Assembly: GCA_945882615.1 (NCBI GenBank)
Contig: CAMCWK010000015.1
Coordinates: 1 to 64,000, forward strand
Direction: 5' to 3'
Length of the DNA stretch: 64,000 bases
Source of the DNA: Rhizobium sp. Q54
GTDB lineage: Bacteria; Pseudomonadota; Alphaproteobacteria; Micropepsales; Micropepsaceae
The notes under the pieces are model-generated. The model was given only the letters and a program-made list of their open reading frames with translations. It was not told where the DNA came from and did not search any database. The translations under genes and the position numbers were made by a program. The first letter of the stretch is position 1. Every line of letters begins with the position of its first letter. Shown one piece after another: positions 1 through 9,543 of the stretch.

Positions 1-798
1 CGCGGCAAGCTGCGCCTGGTCAACGCCTTGTGGCGCCGGGCGGCGGGCGCGGGCGGTTTTCAGCGCGAGGCCGTTCTTCGCCATGGCGGCTTCCGGATTC
101 CCTGCGACATCAGCGAAATGCTGCAGCGCCAGTTCTATTATTTCGGAACGTATTTCCTGGAAGATCAAATTCTCGCCTGCTGGGAAAATCAAGTCCGCTC
201 GGCGCGGACCGTTTTCGATATCGGCGCCAATGCGGGCATTTTCAGTCTGGCGGCGCTGGCGGTGAATCCGCAGGCGAAGGTTCATGCTTTTGAACCGACG
301 CCCGAGATTGCCGCCCGGTTGCGCGCCGCCGCCGCGATGAACGGCCTGTCCAACCTGACCGTCAACGAAGTCGCAGTGGGCGACCATGACGGCGATGCGA
401 CGTTGCGGCGCTGGCGCGGCGTCGGCAACAACAATGAAGGCATGAATTTCATCGCCACCGACGGCAGCGATGGTGAGCCGGTACGGCTTGCTAGCCTGGA
501 CCGTTACTGCGCCGACCGGAGTATCGAACGCATCGACCTGTTGAAGATAGATATCCAGGGCAATGAACCCAAGGCCTTTGCCGGCGCCGCCCGTCTGCTG
601 CGCGAGCGGCGTATTGCCATGATTTTCGCTGAACTGAGCTGGGAGCCAGGCAAGGCGGACGAACCGGCGGCCCAGCTGGTGGCGATCTTGGCCGAGGCAG
701 GCTTTGTGTTTTCCTCGCCTGGCGTTAACTTGAACTGGCGCAAGCCGGGCGACTGGATCCGCGGCTATAGTGATATTGTGGCGAAGGCGTCGGAGTGA
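1..798 (+). CDS. FkbM family methyltransferase (5' end probably outside window)
   Basis: Translation has VFDIGANAGIFSLAA...HAFEPTPE...LLKIDIQGNE, typical of FkbM methyltransferases. Frame stays open to base 1, so likely 5'-partial. Confidence 0.85.
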   Translation, partial: RGKLRLVNALWRRAAGAGGFQREAVLRHGGFRIPCDISEMLQRQFYYFGTYFLEDQILACWENQVRSARTVFDIGANAGIFSLAALAVNPQAKVHAFEPTPEIAARLRAAAAMNGLSNLTVNEVAVGDHDGDATLRRWRGVGNNNEGMNFIATDGSDGEPVRLASLDRYCADRSIERIDLLKIDIQGNEPKAFAGAARLLRERRIAMIFAELSWEPGKADEPAAQLVAILAEAGFVFSSPGVNLNWRKPGDWIRGYSDIVAKASE

Positions 799-2159
799 CC
801 TTCAACGACTATATCCTGATTTGTGAGATATCCATCGGCATCTGCATGGCGGCGCTGTTCGTGCTGCTCTGGCTGCTGCGCCGCAATGGCCCATCGTTGG
901 CGCTGCCGTTCGCCTATTTGTCGCTGCTGCTGGTGAACCATGTGCCGGGCGCCTTTGTGCCCATCATGGACGAAGAATTCTACGTCCACCTGCCGGAAGT
1001 GACCGAGGGCATCAAGCTGACTGCCATCGGTATCGTTGTTTTCGTGTTTGGGGTCTGGCTTGCCCGTTACCGCACCCAGGAGCAGCAAGTTGCGCCGCAG
1101 GTGCCGTCGCCCATCGCTGTTTTTCGCGAGGACAAGCCGTTCTGGATTTTCTGTTTGCTGGGCGGCTGGCTTTTCGTTTTCGGCCTGACGCCGCTTCGCA
1201 ACCTGCCCAGCGTCGGCGCGGTAGTCTACAATGGCGGCGCGATTTGGATGCTCGGCATTCTGCTGGGTCTACGCTGGTCGGTGCGGAACAAGAAGCGTCT
1301 CTGGACCATTTTATGGATGGCGTGCCTGCTGATCTATCCGGCGATGATCTTGGTGACTTCCGGCTTTCTCAGCTACGGCACCACGGCGTCGCTGATCGTG
1401 GTGTGCATTCTGGCGGTCGCAGCTCGGGGATATTGGCGGGTTTGTGTCGCCATCGCGCTGGTGGGATATATGGGCCTAAGCCTGTTCTCCAATTATTTCC
1501 AGGCGCGCGACAAGATCCGTGATGCGGTATGGGTCGGCGCCACCATAGAGCGCCGTGTCGACGCCATCTCCGCCATCTTCACCGAATGGAAGTTCTTCGA
1601 CAGCACCGACAAGCTGGTGCTGGCGGGCCTCGATCTTCGCCTCAACCAGAATTATTTCGTGGGCTTGGCAGCACAGAATCTGGATGACGGCAGGGTAGAC
1701 TATCTGCGCGGCAGTTCGGTCACCGACGCCCTATTGTCCTTGGTGCCCCGCGCGCTCTGGCCCGGCAAGACCGTGTTCGGCGGCAGTCCGGAAATCGTCG
1801 CCAAGATGACGGGCCTTTATCTGTCGTCTGGGACATCGTTTGGCGTCGGCAATGTCATGGAATTTTACATCAATTTCGGATTGCCGGGACTGATTCTGGG
1901 ATTCCTGGTGCTGGGCTGGGCGCTGGGCCGGCTTGATCATCGCGCCGCGCTGGCGGAAAGCCGCGGAGACTATGCCACCGTCATACTGTTTTTCCTCCCT
2001 GGTGTCGGGCTGATCCAGCCCATCGGCTCGATGGTGGAGCTTTTCGGCAGCGCCTCGTCGGCCTGGATCGCGGCCTATTTCTGGAAATGGGCGTGGGACC
2101 GTTGGCGCGAGCGCAGGCAGGCGCAGGCACTGTCCCTGCCGGAAGCCGTCGCGCATTGA
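795..2159 (+). CDS. O-antigen/EPS polymerase-like multi-pass membrane protein (Wzy-like)
   Basis: 454 aa, many hydrophobic segments; GTG start overlaps the preceding stop (GTGA); lies in a glycan operon. Confidence 0.6.
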   Translation: MTFNDYILICEISIGICMAALFVLLWLLRRNGPSLALPFAYLSLLLVNHVPGAFVPIMDEEFYVHLPEVTEGIKLTAIGIVVFVFGVWLARYRTQEQQVAPQVPSPIAVFREDKPFWIFCLLGGWLFVFGLTPLRNLPSVGAVVYNGGAIWMLGILLGLRWSVRNKKRLWTILWMACLLIYPAMILVTSGFLSYGTTASLIVVCILAVAARGYWRVCVAIALVGYMGLSLFSNYFQARDKIRDAVWVGATIERRVDAISAIFTEWKFFDSTDKLVLAGLDLRLNQNYFVGLAAQNLDDGRVDYLRGSSVTDALLSLVPRALWPGKTVFGGSPEIVAKMTGLYLSSGTSFGVGNVMEFYINFGLPGLILGFLVLGWALGRLDHRAALAESRGDYATVILFFLPGVGLIQPIGSMVELFGSASSAWIAAYFWKWAWDRWRERRQAQALSLPEAVAH

Positions 2160-3262
2160 AGGTTTTTCTGTCGGCCACCAGCCTAGCGCCGCGTTACGGC
2201 GGCCCGGCCTATTCGGTTTCGCGGCTGGCGCTGGCATTGGCCGGCGCTGGCGCGAAGGTTGGCCTGTGGTCCGCCGACGGTTCGGTGATGGACACACCGC
2301 TGCTTTCGGCCGATGCGCCGCTCACGCGGCTGGGCAGGACGGCAGAGGGCGCCCTTGAACAGTTTCGCCCCGACATCGTCCATGACAATGGCCTTTGGCT
2401 CGGCCACAACCATCGCCTGGCGCGTGTTTGCAAGACGCTGGTCCTGCCGCGCCTGGTCAGCACCAGGGGCATGCTGGAGCCCTGGGCGCGCCGTCACAAG
2501 AAATGGAAAAAGGATATTGCCTGGCTGGCCTATCAGCGCCGAGATATCCGGACCGCCGCCGCATTGCACGCCACAGCCGAACAGGAAGCCGAAAACCTGG
2601 CGTGCCTCAAACTCGAGGTGCCGGTCCATATGATACCCAACGGCGTGGACATTCCCGCGCTGCGCGCCATGCCGTCGGGCGCCCTGCGCACAGCCCTGTT
2701 CATTGGCCGTCTTTATCCGGTCAAGGGCTTGCCGCTTTTGATCGAGGCCTGGAGCAGGGTGCGGCCCAACGGCTGGCGGTTGCTTCTGGCGGGCCCCGAC
2801 GAAGCAGGCCATCGCGCGGAACTGGAATCCCTGATCGCTCGGCACAATTTGGGAGATGTCATTCAGTTCACCGGGCCGCTGCAGGGCGCGGCCAAGGAAA
2901 GCGCGCTGTTCGGCGCGGACCTTTTTGTGCTGCCGACTCATTCCGAAAGTTTCGGAATGGCTATCGCCGAGGCGCTGGCGCACGGCGTGCCGGCATTGAC
3001 CACGGTGGGCGCGCCTTGGCCCGTGTTGACCGAACAGGCGATGGGCTGGCGCACGCCGATTTCCGTCGAGGGCCTGGCCGCCGGCCTCGCCCAGGCCACC
3101 GCAAGCGACAGTTCTGTCCTGCGCGCGATGGGCGATCGCGGACGCGCCTACGTCACTACCCGGTTCAGCTGGGACCGCGTGGCAAAGCAATTTCTGGCGA
3201 CATACGCCACGATAGTTGCTAAAAGCACCGCGCCTGGCGGTCAAACAGAGAAATTCCATTGA
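2156..3262 (+). CDS. Glycosyltransferase family 4/GT-B type
   Basis: FIGRLYPVKGLPLLIEAW...LLLAGPDE...LPTHSESFGMAIAEALAHGVP motifs. Likely TTG start at 2156 overlaps the upstream TGA; the track's 2087 start would overlap the polymerase further. Confidence 0.85.
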   Translation: MKVFLSATSLAPRYGGPAYSVSRLALALAGAGAKVGLWSADGSVMDTPLLSADAPLTRLGRTAEGALEQFRPDIVHDNGLWLGHNHRLARVCKTLVLPRLVSTRGMLEPWARRHKKWKKDIAWLAYQRRDIRTAAALHATAEQEAENLACLKLEVPVHMIPNGVDIPALRAMPSGALRTALFIGRLYPVKGLPLLIEAWSRVRPNGWRLLLAGPDEAGHRAELESLIARHNLGDVIQFTGPLQGAAKESALFGADLFVLPTHSESFGMAIAEALAHGVPALTTVGAPWPVLTEQAMGWRTPISVEGLAAGLAQATASDSSVLRAMGDRGRAYVTTRFSWDRVAKQFLATYATIVAKSTAPGGQTEKFH

Positions 3263-5004
3263 TAATTCTAGGACTTAACGCATTTCACGGCGACTCCTCG
3301 GCCGCTCTGTTGAAGGACGGTGTTCTGGTCGCCGCCGTCGAGGAAGAGCGTTTTCGCCGCATCAAGCATTGGGCGGGGTTCCCCTCGCAATCCATCGCCT
3401 ACTGCCTGAAAGAAGCGGGGCTGACGCTCGCCGACGTCGATCATATCGCCCTGAACCAGGACAGTTCGGCGCATTTTGGTCGCAAGCTCGCCTATCTGAT
3501 CAAGAGCCGTCCTGATCCGCGCTTTGTGCTGCAGCGCCTGACCAATCGCAAGAAACGTTCCGGCACACGCGAATTCCTGGCTGAAGCCTTCCCCGGCGAA
3601 GAATTCCAGGGCACGTTGCACAATATCGAGCACCATCTTTGCCATCTTTATTCCGCCTATTATGTCTCGCCTTTTAACGAGGCGGTGGCGCTGTCGGTGG
3701 ACGGCTTCGGTGATTTCTCCAGCGCCGCCTGGGGCACCGGCACGGGGTCCAATATCAGCATCGACGGGCGGGTTTTCTTCCCGCATTCGCTTGGCATTTT
3801 CTATCAGGCCCTGACCCAGTATCTGGGTTTTCCGCATTATGGCGACGAATACAAGGTCATGGGCCTTGCGCCGTATGGCAAGCCGACCCAGGTAGACAAG
3901 TTGCGCAAGATCGTGCGCCTCAAGGAGGACGGTTCCTTCGAACTCGACCTGCGCTATTTTCGCCATCACAAGGAAGAGATTCCGCATCAGTGGCTGAATG
4001 GCTCGCCGGAGATCGGCGACCTGTTCTCGCCGGAGCTGGAAGATCTGCTGGGGCCGCGCCGCGCCAAGGCTGAGACGCTTTCCGAAGACCATCGCAATCT
4101 CGCTCGTTCGGTACAGGCGATGTATGAGGAAGCCTTTTTCCACCTGATCACGAAACTTCAGACCCGGACGGGCCGCACCGATATCGCACTGTCGGGCGGT
4201 TGCGCCGCCAACTCGGTCGCCAATGGCAAGGTGCGACGGCAGACCAATTTCAAGCGCGTCTATGTCCAGTCGGCGGCGGGTGATGCCGGCGGCGCCATCG
4301 GCGCTGCCTTTGCCGTGTGGCACAACCAGGGCGGACCGCGGACCTTCGTGATGGATCACGCCTATTGGGGCCCGCATTACAGTGCCGGCGAGATCGCGGC
4401 ACTGATGGACGCGCGCAAGGCGGACATCGAGGCTGCCGGCTGCGATGTCGCCGTCGTGACCGATGAAACCGAGTTGTGCCGCCGTACTGCCGAATTGGTC
4501 GCCGACGGCAAGGTGGTCGGGTGGTTCCAGGGCCGGCTCGAATGGGGTCCCCGCGCGTTGGGCAATCGCTCCATCGTCTGCGATCCACGCCGCGCCGATA
4601 TGAAGGAAATCCTCAACGCCAAGATCAAGCGGCGCGAATCCTTCCGTCCCTTTGCGCCCTCGGTGCTGGATACCGCCGTACCCGAATGGTTCGAAGAGGA
4701 CGATGCCGTACCCTTCATGATGCAGGTGTTCCAGATTCGCGAGGACAGGCGCGCGAAAATACCGGCCGTGACCCATGTGGACGGCTCAGGCCGGCTGCAG
4801 ACCGTCAACCGCGGTACCAATCCGCGCTATTACGGCCTGATCGAAGCGTATCGCGACATCACGGGCGTGCCGATGGTTCTCAATACGTCGTTCAACGAAA
4901 ACGAACCCGTCGTGTGCCAACCGCGCGAAGCGCTGGATTGTTTCCTCAGGACCAGGATGGATCTCCTGGTTCTTGGTGACACGATGATCACACGCAGAGG
5001 CTAG
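3259..5004 (+). CDS. Carbamoyltransferase, NodU/CmcH family (copy 1)
   Basis: MIILGLNAFHGDSSAALLKDG..AAVEEERFRRIKHW; ALSGGCAANSVANGK; GRLEWGPRALGNRSI; FRPFAPSVL; VLNTSFNENEPVV. Confidence 0.93.
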   Translation: MIILGLNAFHGDSSAALLKDGVLVAAVEEERFRRIKHWAGFPSQSIAYCLKEAGLTLADVDHIALNQDSSAHFGRKLAYLIKSRPDPRFVLQRLTNRKKRSGTREFLAEAFPGEEFQGTLHNIEHHLCHLYSAYYVSPFNEAVALSVDGFGDFSSAAWGTGTGSNISIDGRVFFPHSLGIFYQALTQYLGFPHYGDEYKVMGLAPYGKPTQVDKLRKIVRLKEDGSFELDLRYFRHHKEEIPHQWLNGSPEIGDLFSPELEDLLGPRRAKAETLSEDHRNLARSVQAMYEEAFFHLITKLQTRTGRTDIALSGGCAANSVANGKVRRQTNFKRVYVQSAAGDAGGAIGAAFAVWHNQGGPRTFVMDHAYWGPHYSAGEIAALMDARKADIEAAGCDVAVVTDETELCRRTAELVADGKVVGWFQGRLEWGPRALGNRSIVCDPRRADMKEILNAKIKRRESFRPFAPSVLDTAVPEWFEEDDAVPFMMQVFQIREDRRAKIPAVTHVDGSGRLQTVNRGTNPRYYGLIEAYRDITGVPMVLNTSFNENEPVVCQPREALDCFLRTRMDLLVLGDTMITRRG

Positions 5005-5007
5005 GCC

Positions 5008-6018
5008 TCAGGAGTTCAGGGGGCGCCGGAGGAAGGCGGGAAGCCGCTGGACCCAGGCAGCCCGCTGCAACTGGTCCCGGTAGCGGTGGCGCAGGAAGGC
5101 GAAGCTCATGCCCGCCAATGCGCCCAATATCATCCATATCAGGAATGCCTGGCGGGGCGAGGGCGATGCGGGAAGGTTCGACGCCCAAGGGCTCTGAAAC
5201 ACTTCCGCCGCAAAAGGTTTCCCCGAACTGGCTACCATCGCATAACGTTCCTGCTCTCCAAGCGCCTGTGTGAGAGCATCACGATGTTCGGCTACAGTCA
5301 CGGTATTCAACTTGGCGGTAAGATAGTCGATATAGGTACGGGCGCGCTCCAGCGCCTTTTGGCGCAGCCGCTCGTCGGCGGTTTGGACCAGCAAATTCAA
5401 AAAGCGGATCGAGAAATCGCGGCTATTGGAGGTGAGTGTCAGCGTCACCAAGTAGGTCTTGCGCGGATCCTGGTTCACCCGGAGATTGTCGGACAGAAAG
5501 CTCTGGATGTTTTCGCCGTTCGGCGCATGCCAGGGCAGGGTTGGCGCCAGGCCCAGAGCGCCGCGTACCCAGTTCTTGATATGAGCGGCAGTTGAGATCG
5601 GCGGCTCAAACCATGTCTCGGAGATTGGGTCCCACTGGTTGCCATACAGCGCAATCATGATGTCTTTGTTTTTGGCGATGTCGTTTGCCAAGTCGCGCGA
5701 AAGCAGGCTTTCCACGAACAGCTGAAACTGCATCTCGTTCTGGGTCGATGGCATGGAGATGTTAGCAAGGCTGGCGAGTCCGCTCAATTGACTGAGGCTT
5801 CTGCCGGCGCCCGAGCCGCCGCTGGTGGACTGCACCGTAGTGGCCTGCATCTCGACCGGATAGGTGTAGATCGCACCTTGCAGGGTGAGCGCCGCAATCA
5901 CGGATCCAAAAGCGGCGCAGCCCAGGATCAGCCGCCAGGATTGTTTGGCGACCAGTTCCAGTTCTTTGAGGACCGGCATCTTGGGCATGGGAGTGTCCGG
6001 GTTCGACGATGGGGACAT
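5008..6018 (-). CDS. Chain-length determinant/GNVR-like polysaccharide co-polymerase (Wzz type)
   Basis: MSPSSNPDTPMPKMPVLKELELVAKQSWRLILGCAAFGSVIAAL (N-term TM) ... C-term TM AFLIWMILGALAGMSFAFLRHRYRDQ; chosen start at 6018. Confidence 0.75.
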   Translation of the reverse strand: MSPSSNPDTPMPKMPVLKELELVAKQSWRLILGCAAFGSVIAALTLQGAIYTYPVEMQATTVQSTSGGSGAGRSLSQLSGLASLANISMPSTQNEMQFQLFVESLLSRDLANDIAKNKDIMIALYGNQWDPISETWFEPPISTAAHIKNWVRGALGLAPTLPWHAPNGENIQSFLSDNLRVNQDPRKTYLVTLTLTSNSRDFSIRFLNLLVQTADERLRQKALERARTYIDYLTAKLNTVTVAEHRDALTQALGEQERYAMVASSGKPFAAEVFQSPWASNLPASPSPRQAFLIWMILGALAGMSFAFLRHRYRDQLQRAAWVQRLPAFLRRPLNS

Positions 6019-6220
6019 AGAGCGCGGCTGTTCCTGTGTTTTCCTGCCTTTGGGCAAGGCGATCCAGCCCGCATTCAGCGTGGCACAAAGCCTGACCCCA
6101 ACGGGCTTACTAGCCCAGATCAATAGGAAAAGTGAAGGCTGCGCAAGGGCTCCCCGAACCTCAAATGAACATCTTCCCTCCGCTCGTGTCATCGTGTTAA
6201 GCCTTTGTCCGTTAAGGGGT

Positions 6221-9169
6221 ATGATAGGTCGAATGAGCCGTTTTCTATCGATTTTTGGCCGCTCCAGCCTAAACCGCCGCGGGCTGGTGGCTTCTGCCTT
6301 GTTCCTCGTGGGCGCGGCTCTTGTCGCAATGAGCGTAACCCCCATCGCGGCGCAGGTGTCGTCGCCCCAGATGCAGCAGCTTCTCAGCCCGCGTGGTGGC
6401 CAGAACGGCACTGGCGGTGTGTCATCTCCTTTCGGTTCTCAGCGCGACAATCCCGACAACGGCACGGTCATTATTCAGCCGGCGGGACCGCTTGCCCGGC
6501 AGCCGCGCTCGATGCTGGAGCAGATTCTCAGCGGGCGCGCCGGCGTCCAACTCAATCAGTTCGGCTATAACGATCTGGGCGCTGGCCGTGCCGTGGTGCT
6601 GCCGCAGATGGGCGGCGTGCAGGAAGAATACATACTGGGTCCCGGCGACGAAATCGTCGTCACCCTGCGCGGCCAGGAAGCCGGTGAATACCGCACCTTC
6701 GTGGATCGCAGCGGGCGCGTCATCCTGCCCAAGCTCAATCCCATCAACGTCGCGGGCCGCAGTTTCGGCAGCTTCCGCGATGACCTGGCCGCCGCTGTGC
6801 AGCGCGCCTATGTTGCAACGGAAGCGTTCGCGTCGCTGGGCAGCGTGCGCCAGATTCGCGTGACGGTGGGTGGGGAGGTTAACAATCCGGGCCTGCGCGT
6901 CATGACCGGCTTGGCATCCGCGATGGATGCGATTTTGGTTTCCAGCGGCGTCAAGAAGACAGGTTCGCTGCGCAATATCCATCTTCTGCGCGGCGGCAGG
7001 CGCATCAATGTCGATCTTTACGGCGTGCTGCGCGGCACCGGGGGCGCGCAGTTGCCTTTGGTCACCGACGGCGACCGTATCATCGTCAATCCTCTGGGGG
7101 CCACTGTGGCCATTACGGGGCCAGTGCGGGTACCGGCGATTTACGAGCTTGCGCCGGGTCGGCCCGGCATGACAGCTGCCAGCCTGATCGCAATGGCCGG
7201 CGGGTATTCCGTGCGCGGCCGCTATGACCTGACCCTGATCGGGTTAGGGGCGGATGGCCGTACACAGATGTCCAGTCTACCCAATGACCGGGCCCTGGTG
7301 CGCGACAGCGATGTGCTGATTGTGCGCACCACGGCCGAGCAGACGGCCGGTCGCGCCACCCTACAGGCCGGCACCACCAACGGATTTAGCGGCACCTACG
7401 CCGCACAGGCCACGCGCTTGTCCGACATGCTTCGAGCACCGGGCATGTTGGGAGATGACCCTTATCCACTGTTCGCGGTGATCTCGCGCCGCGATCCGGT
7501 GTCTCTGTTGCGTACCTTGATCGCGGTCACGCCTTCGGCTGTGATGGCGGGACGGCAGGACTATTCGCTTCAGTCTGACGATATTGTTCACTCATTTAGC
7601 CGGTCTGAAGCAGTTGATTTAATTAACGCGCTGACGTGGTTTGGCACGCATCGCACCGAACAGGATAAGAAGATCCACGAAGAAGGCGAGCCACCGCTAT
7701 TGGGCAAGCCCGATGAAATTCCGCCTCTGCCTAATTCCGGCCGCAGTAATGAGGCGGGGGCGGAAACACCCGCAGCTAGTGTAGTTAATCGTTCTGAAGA
7801 CGCCGCTAACGAGCTGGGGACTGTCGGCTATTACGATAACACAAGCGTCGATGATGGGTACGACAATGGAGGTGGCATTAACAGCACTAGTGGTCTGGCC
7901 GACGCAACCACCGGCGGCTTTGGCGGCGGAATGCCCGGATTCGGAGTAGATCCTCTAGCGGGGCTTCCGGCGACTCGTACTGCCCTCAGTGGTCAGGGCG
8001 CAGGCCGCGACTCAGTAATATCAAGGAACCAGTCAGGAATAAGACCTGACCCAGCCGCCCGTTACCGCAGGGAACTGGGCCGGATTCAGCGCTTGGCTGA
8101 TGCACTGAAAACAGAGCCAAACATTGTAGCTCATTTTCTGCTGGACCGGCTTGTCACCGTCAAAGGGGCTATTCGGGGACCAGGAACGTATCTGATTGGC
8201 CCCGACCTTCCTCTTAGTGTTCTAGTACAGGCGGCGGGCGGGACGCTCAATTGGTCCGACAGGACGGGAATAGAGCGACTGTCTACTGTAGTGGACCCAT
8301 CTAGCGGGCAAGCGCGCACTGAATTACAGCCGATAAACATGAATGATAGTGTGTTTACAACGGCAGTTGTTCGCCCTGGGGATGAGTATCGTTTCCCGTC
8401 AGCCACAGTCGCAACACTTGGCACTGTGACCTTAAAGGGCGAGGTAAAACGGCCGGGCGTCTATACGATCGTTCGGGGTGAGCGCCTTTCGGACGTTTTA
8501 ATTCGCGCCGGGGGGCTAACACAAATTGCATATCCTTATGGCGCGGTGTTTTTGCGCAAGTCCGTGGCTGAACGAGAGCGGGAGGGCTTAGTGCGTGCTG
8601 CCAGGGACTTGGAAGCCCAGCTCACCGTATCACTTACAAAGTCAACTTACACAGCTGCCGCTGGTACCCCCGCGCTGGGCTACGAGGGTATTCGCGCGTT
8701 GGTGGGCGACTTGCGTAACCAGCCGGCTTTGGGAAGAGTCAGCGTTCTTGCCGATCCCGCAGTCCTTGCTACGCATCCCCAGAGCGATCCCCTAATGGAA
8801 TCTGGCGATATTCTTCACGTTCCCCAGCGACCGGCGACGATCACGGTCCTCGGCGAGGTGATGAACGTCGCCAGTTTTCCAGTGCAGCCCAATGTAACGA
8901 TTGCAGAGTACATTGCACGCGCCGGGGGGTATTCTCGGTTTGCCGACCAATCGCTCACCTTCGTAGTTTTGCCTGACGGGACAGCTCAAAAAGTTGAACA
9001 ATCTTGGTTTGCTGTGGGCAACACGGCCAGACTGCCGCCGGGCAGCACAATTGTCGTGCCAAAAGATATCAACCCCTTTGATATAAGGCGGCTAATGCTC
9101 GATACGTCTCAGATTCTAGGTCAACTTGCAGTGGGAGTGGCCTCGATAGCTATTTTGTCCAGAAATTAG
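6221..9169 (+). CDS. Polysaccharide export protein with several SLBB/beta-grasp repeats (Wza-like, unusually long)
   Basis: Signal peptide then YILGPGDEIVVTLRGQEAGEYRTFVDRSGRVILPKLNPINVAG (poly_export) and repeated SLBB-like segments (VTVGGEVNNPG, VTLKGEVKRPGVYTIVRGERLSDVLIRAGG, ITVLGEVMNVASFPVQPNVTIAEYIARAGG). Confidence 0.85.
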   Translation: MIGRMSRFLSIFGRSSLNRRGLVASALFLVGAALVAMSVTPIAAQVSSPQMQQLLSPRGGQNGTGGVSSPFGSQRDNPDNGTVIIQPAGPLARQPRSMLEQILSGRAGVQLNQFGYNDLGAGRAVVLPQMGGVQEEYILGPGDEIVVTLRGQEAGEYRTFVDRSGRVILPKLNPINVAGRSFGSFRDDLAAAVQRAYVATEAFASLGSVRQIRVTVGGEVNNPGLRVMTGLASAMDAILVSSGVKKTGSLRNIHLLRGGRRINVDLYGVLRGTGGAQLPLVTDGDRIIVNPLGATVAITGPVRVPAIYELAPGRPGMTAASLIAMAGGYSVRGRYDLTLIGLGADGRTQMSSLPNDRALVRDSDVLIVRTTAEQTAGRATLQAGTTNGFSGTYAAQATRLSDMLRAPGMLGDDPYPLFAVISRRDPVSLLRTLIAVTPSAVMAGRQDYSLQSDDIVHSFSRSEAVDLINALTWFGTHRTEQDKKIHEEGEPPLLGKPDEIPPLPNSGRSNEAGAETPAASVVNRSEDAANELGTVGYYDNTSVDDGYDNGGGINSTSGLADATTGGFGGGMPGFGVDPLAGLPATRTALSGQGAGRDSVISRNQSGIRPDPAARYRRELGRIQRLADALKTEPNIVAHFLLDRLVTVKGAIRGPGTYLIGPDLPLSVLVQAAGGTLNWSDRTGIERLSTVVDPSSGQARTELQPINMNDSVFTTAVVRPGDEYRFPSATVATLGTVTLKGEVKRPGVYTIVRGERLSDVLIRAGGLTQIAYPYGAVFLRKSVAEREREGLVRAARDLEAQLTVSLTKSTYTAAAGTPALGYEGIRALVGDLRNQPALGRVSVLADPAVLATHPQSDPLMESGDILHVPQRPATITVLGEVMNVASFPVQPNVTIAEYIARAGGYSRFADQSLTFVVLPDGTAQKVEQSWFAVGNTARLPPGSTIVVPKDINPFDIRRLMLDTSQILGQLAVGVASIAILSRN

Positions 9170-9234
9170 CTGCAAGTGGAACCATATCAAATACTTGGCG
9201 TTATCGATTGGTACGTATAAGCCGCGCCGATACG

Positions 9235-9261
9235 TTGACGGCGTAAGCTAATTTGGATAAT
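9235..9261 (+). promoter_or_regulatory. Candidate sigma70-like promoter for the YjbE-like gene
   Basis: TTGACG (9235-9240) followed by GATAAT (9256-9261); 15-bp spacer is short. ATG at 9292. Confidence 0.35.
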
Positions 9262-9291
9262 AGAATCTGCCTAAGCCCTGAGGGATCATTC

Positions 9292-9543
9292 ATGTTACAT
9301 AAATTTGGTGCGGCTATTCTAGTGGCGTTGCTTATTGGTTCGCCGGTGGCTTTCGCGGCAGGCCAGGAATATTCGCTTTCCACCGGAAAGCCTGCCGGTG
9401 TTAAAATGGCTCAGACTGGTCCCGGACTGACCCTTACTATTGTAGGACTTGCAGTGGTCGCGGGAGGTATCGCTTTGGTTGCTTCGGGTAGCGACGAAAC
9501 CAAGCCCAGCGCTACCACAACTACGACCTTCGTCGCGCCCTAA
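9292..9543 (+). CDS. YjbE-like small exported/membrane protein with Thr-rich tail
   Basis: MLHKFGAAILVALLIGSPVAFAAGQEYSLSTGKPAGVKMAQTGPGLTLTIVGLAVVAGGIALVASGSDETKPSATTTTTFVAP; adjacent to YjbF- and YjbH-like genes. Confidence 0.65.
   Translation: MLHKFGAAILVALLIGSPVAFAAGQEYSLSTGKPAGVKMAQTGPGLTLTIVGLAVVAGGIALVASGSDETKPSATTTTTFVAP

Noticed and set aside
3268-4776. 502-aa minus-strand ORF within carbamoyltransferase copy 1
   Set aside because: Antisense shadow frame; carbamoyltransferase motifs span the whole opposite strand.
6221-9169. Possible gene fusion or frameshift in the long SLBB export ORF
   Set aside because: Single uninterrupted frame with repeated SLBB-like blocks on both sides of the linker; no internal stop or frame change found, so treated as a genuine long protein.
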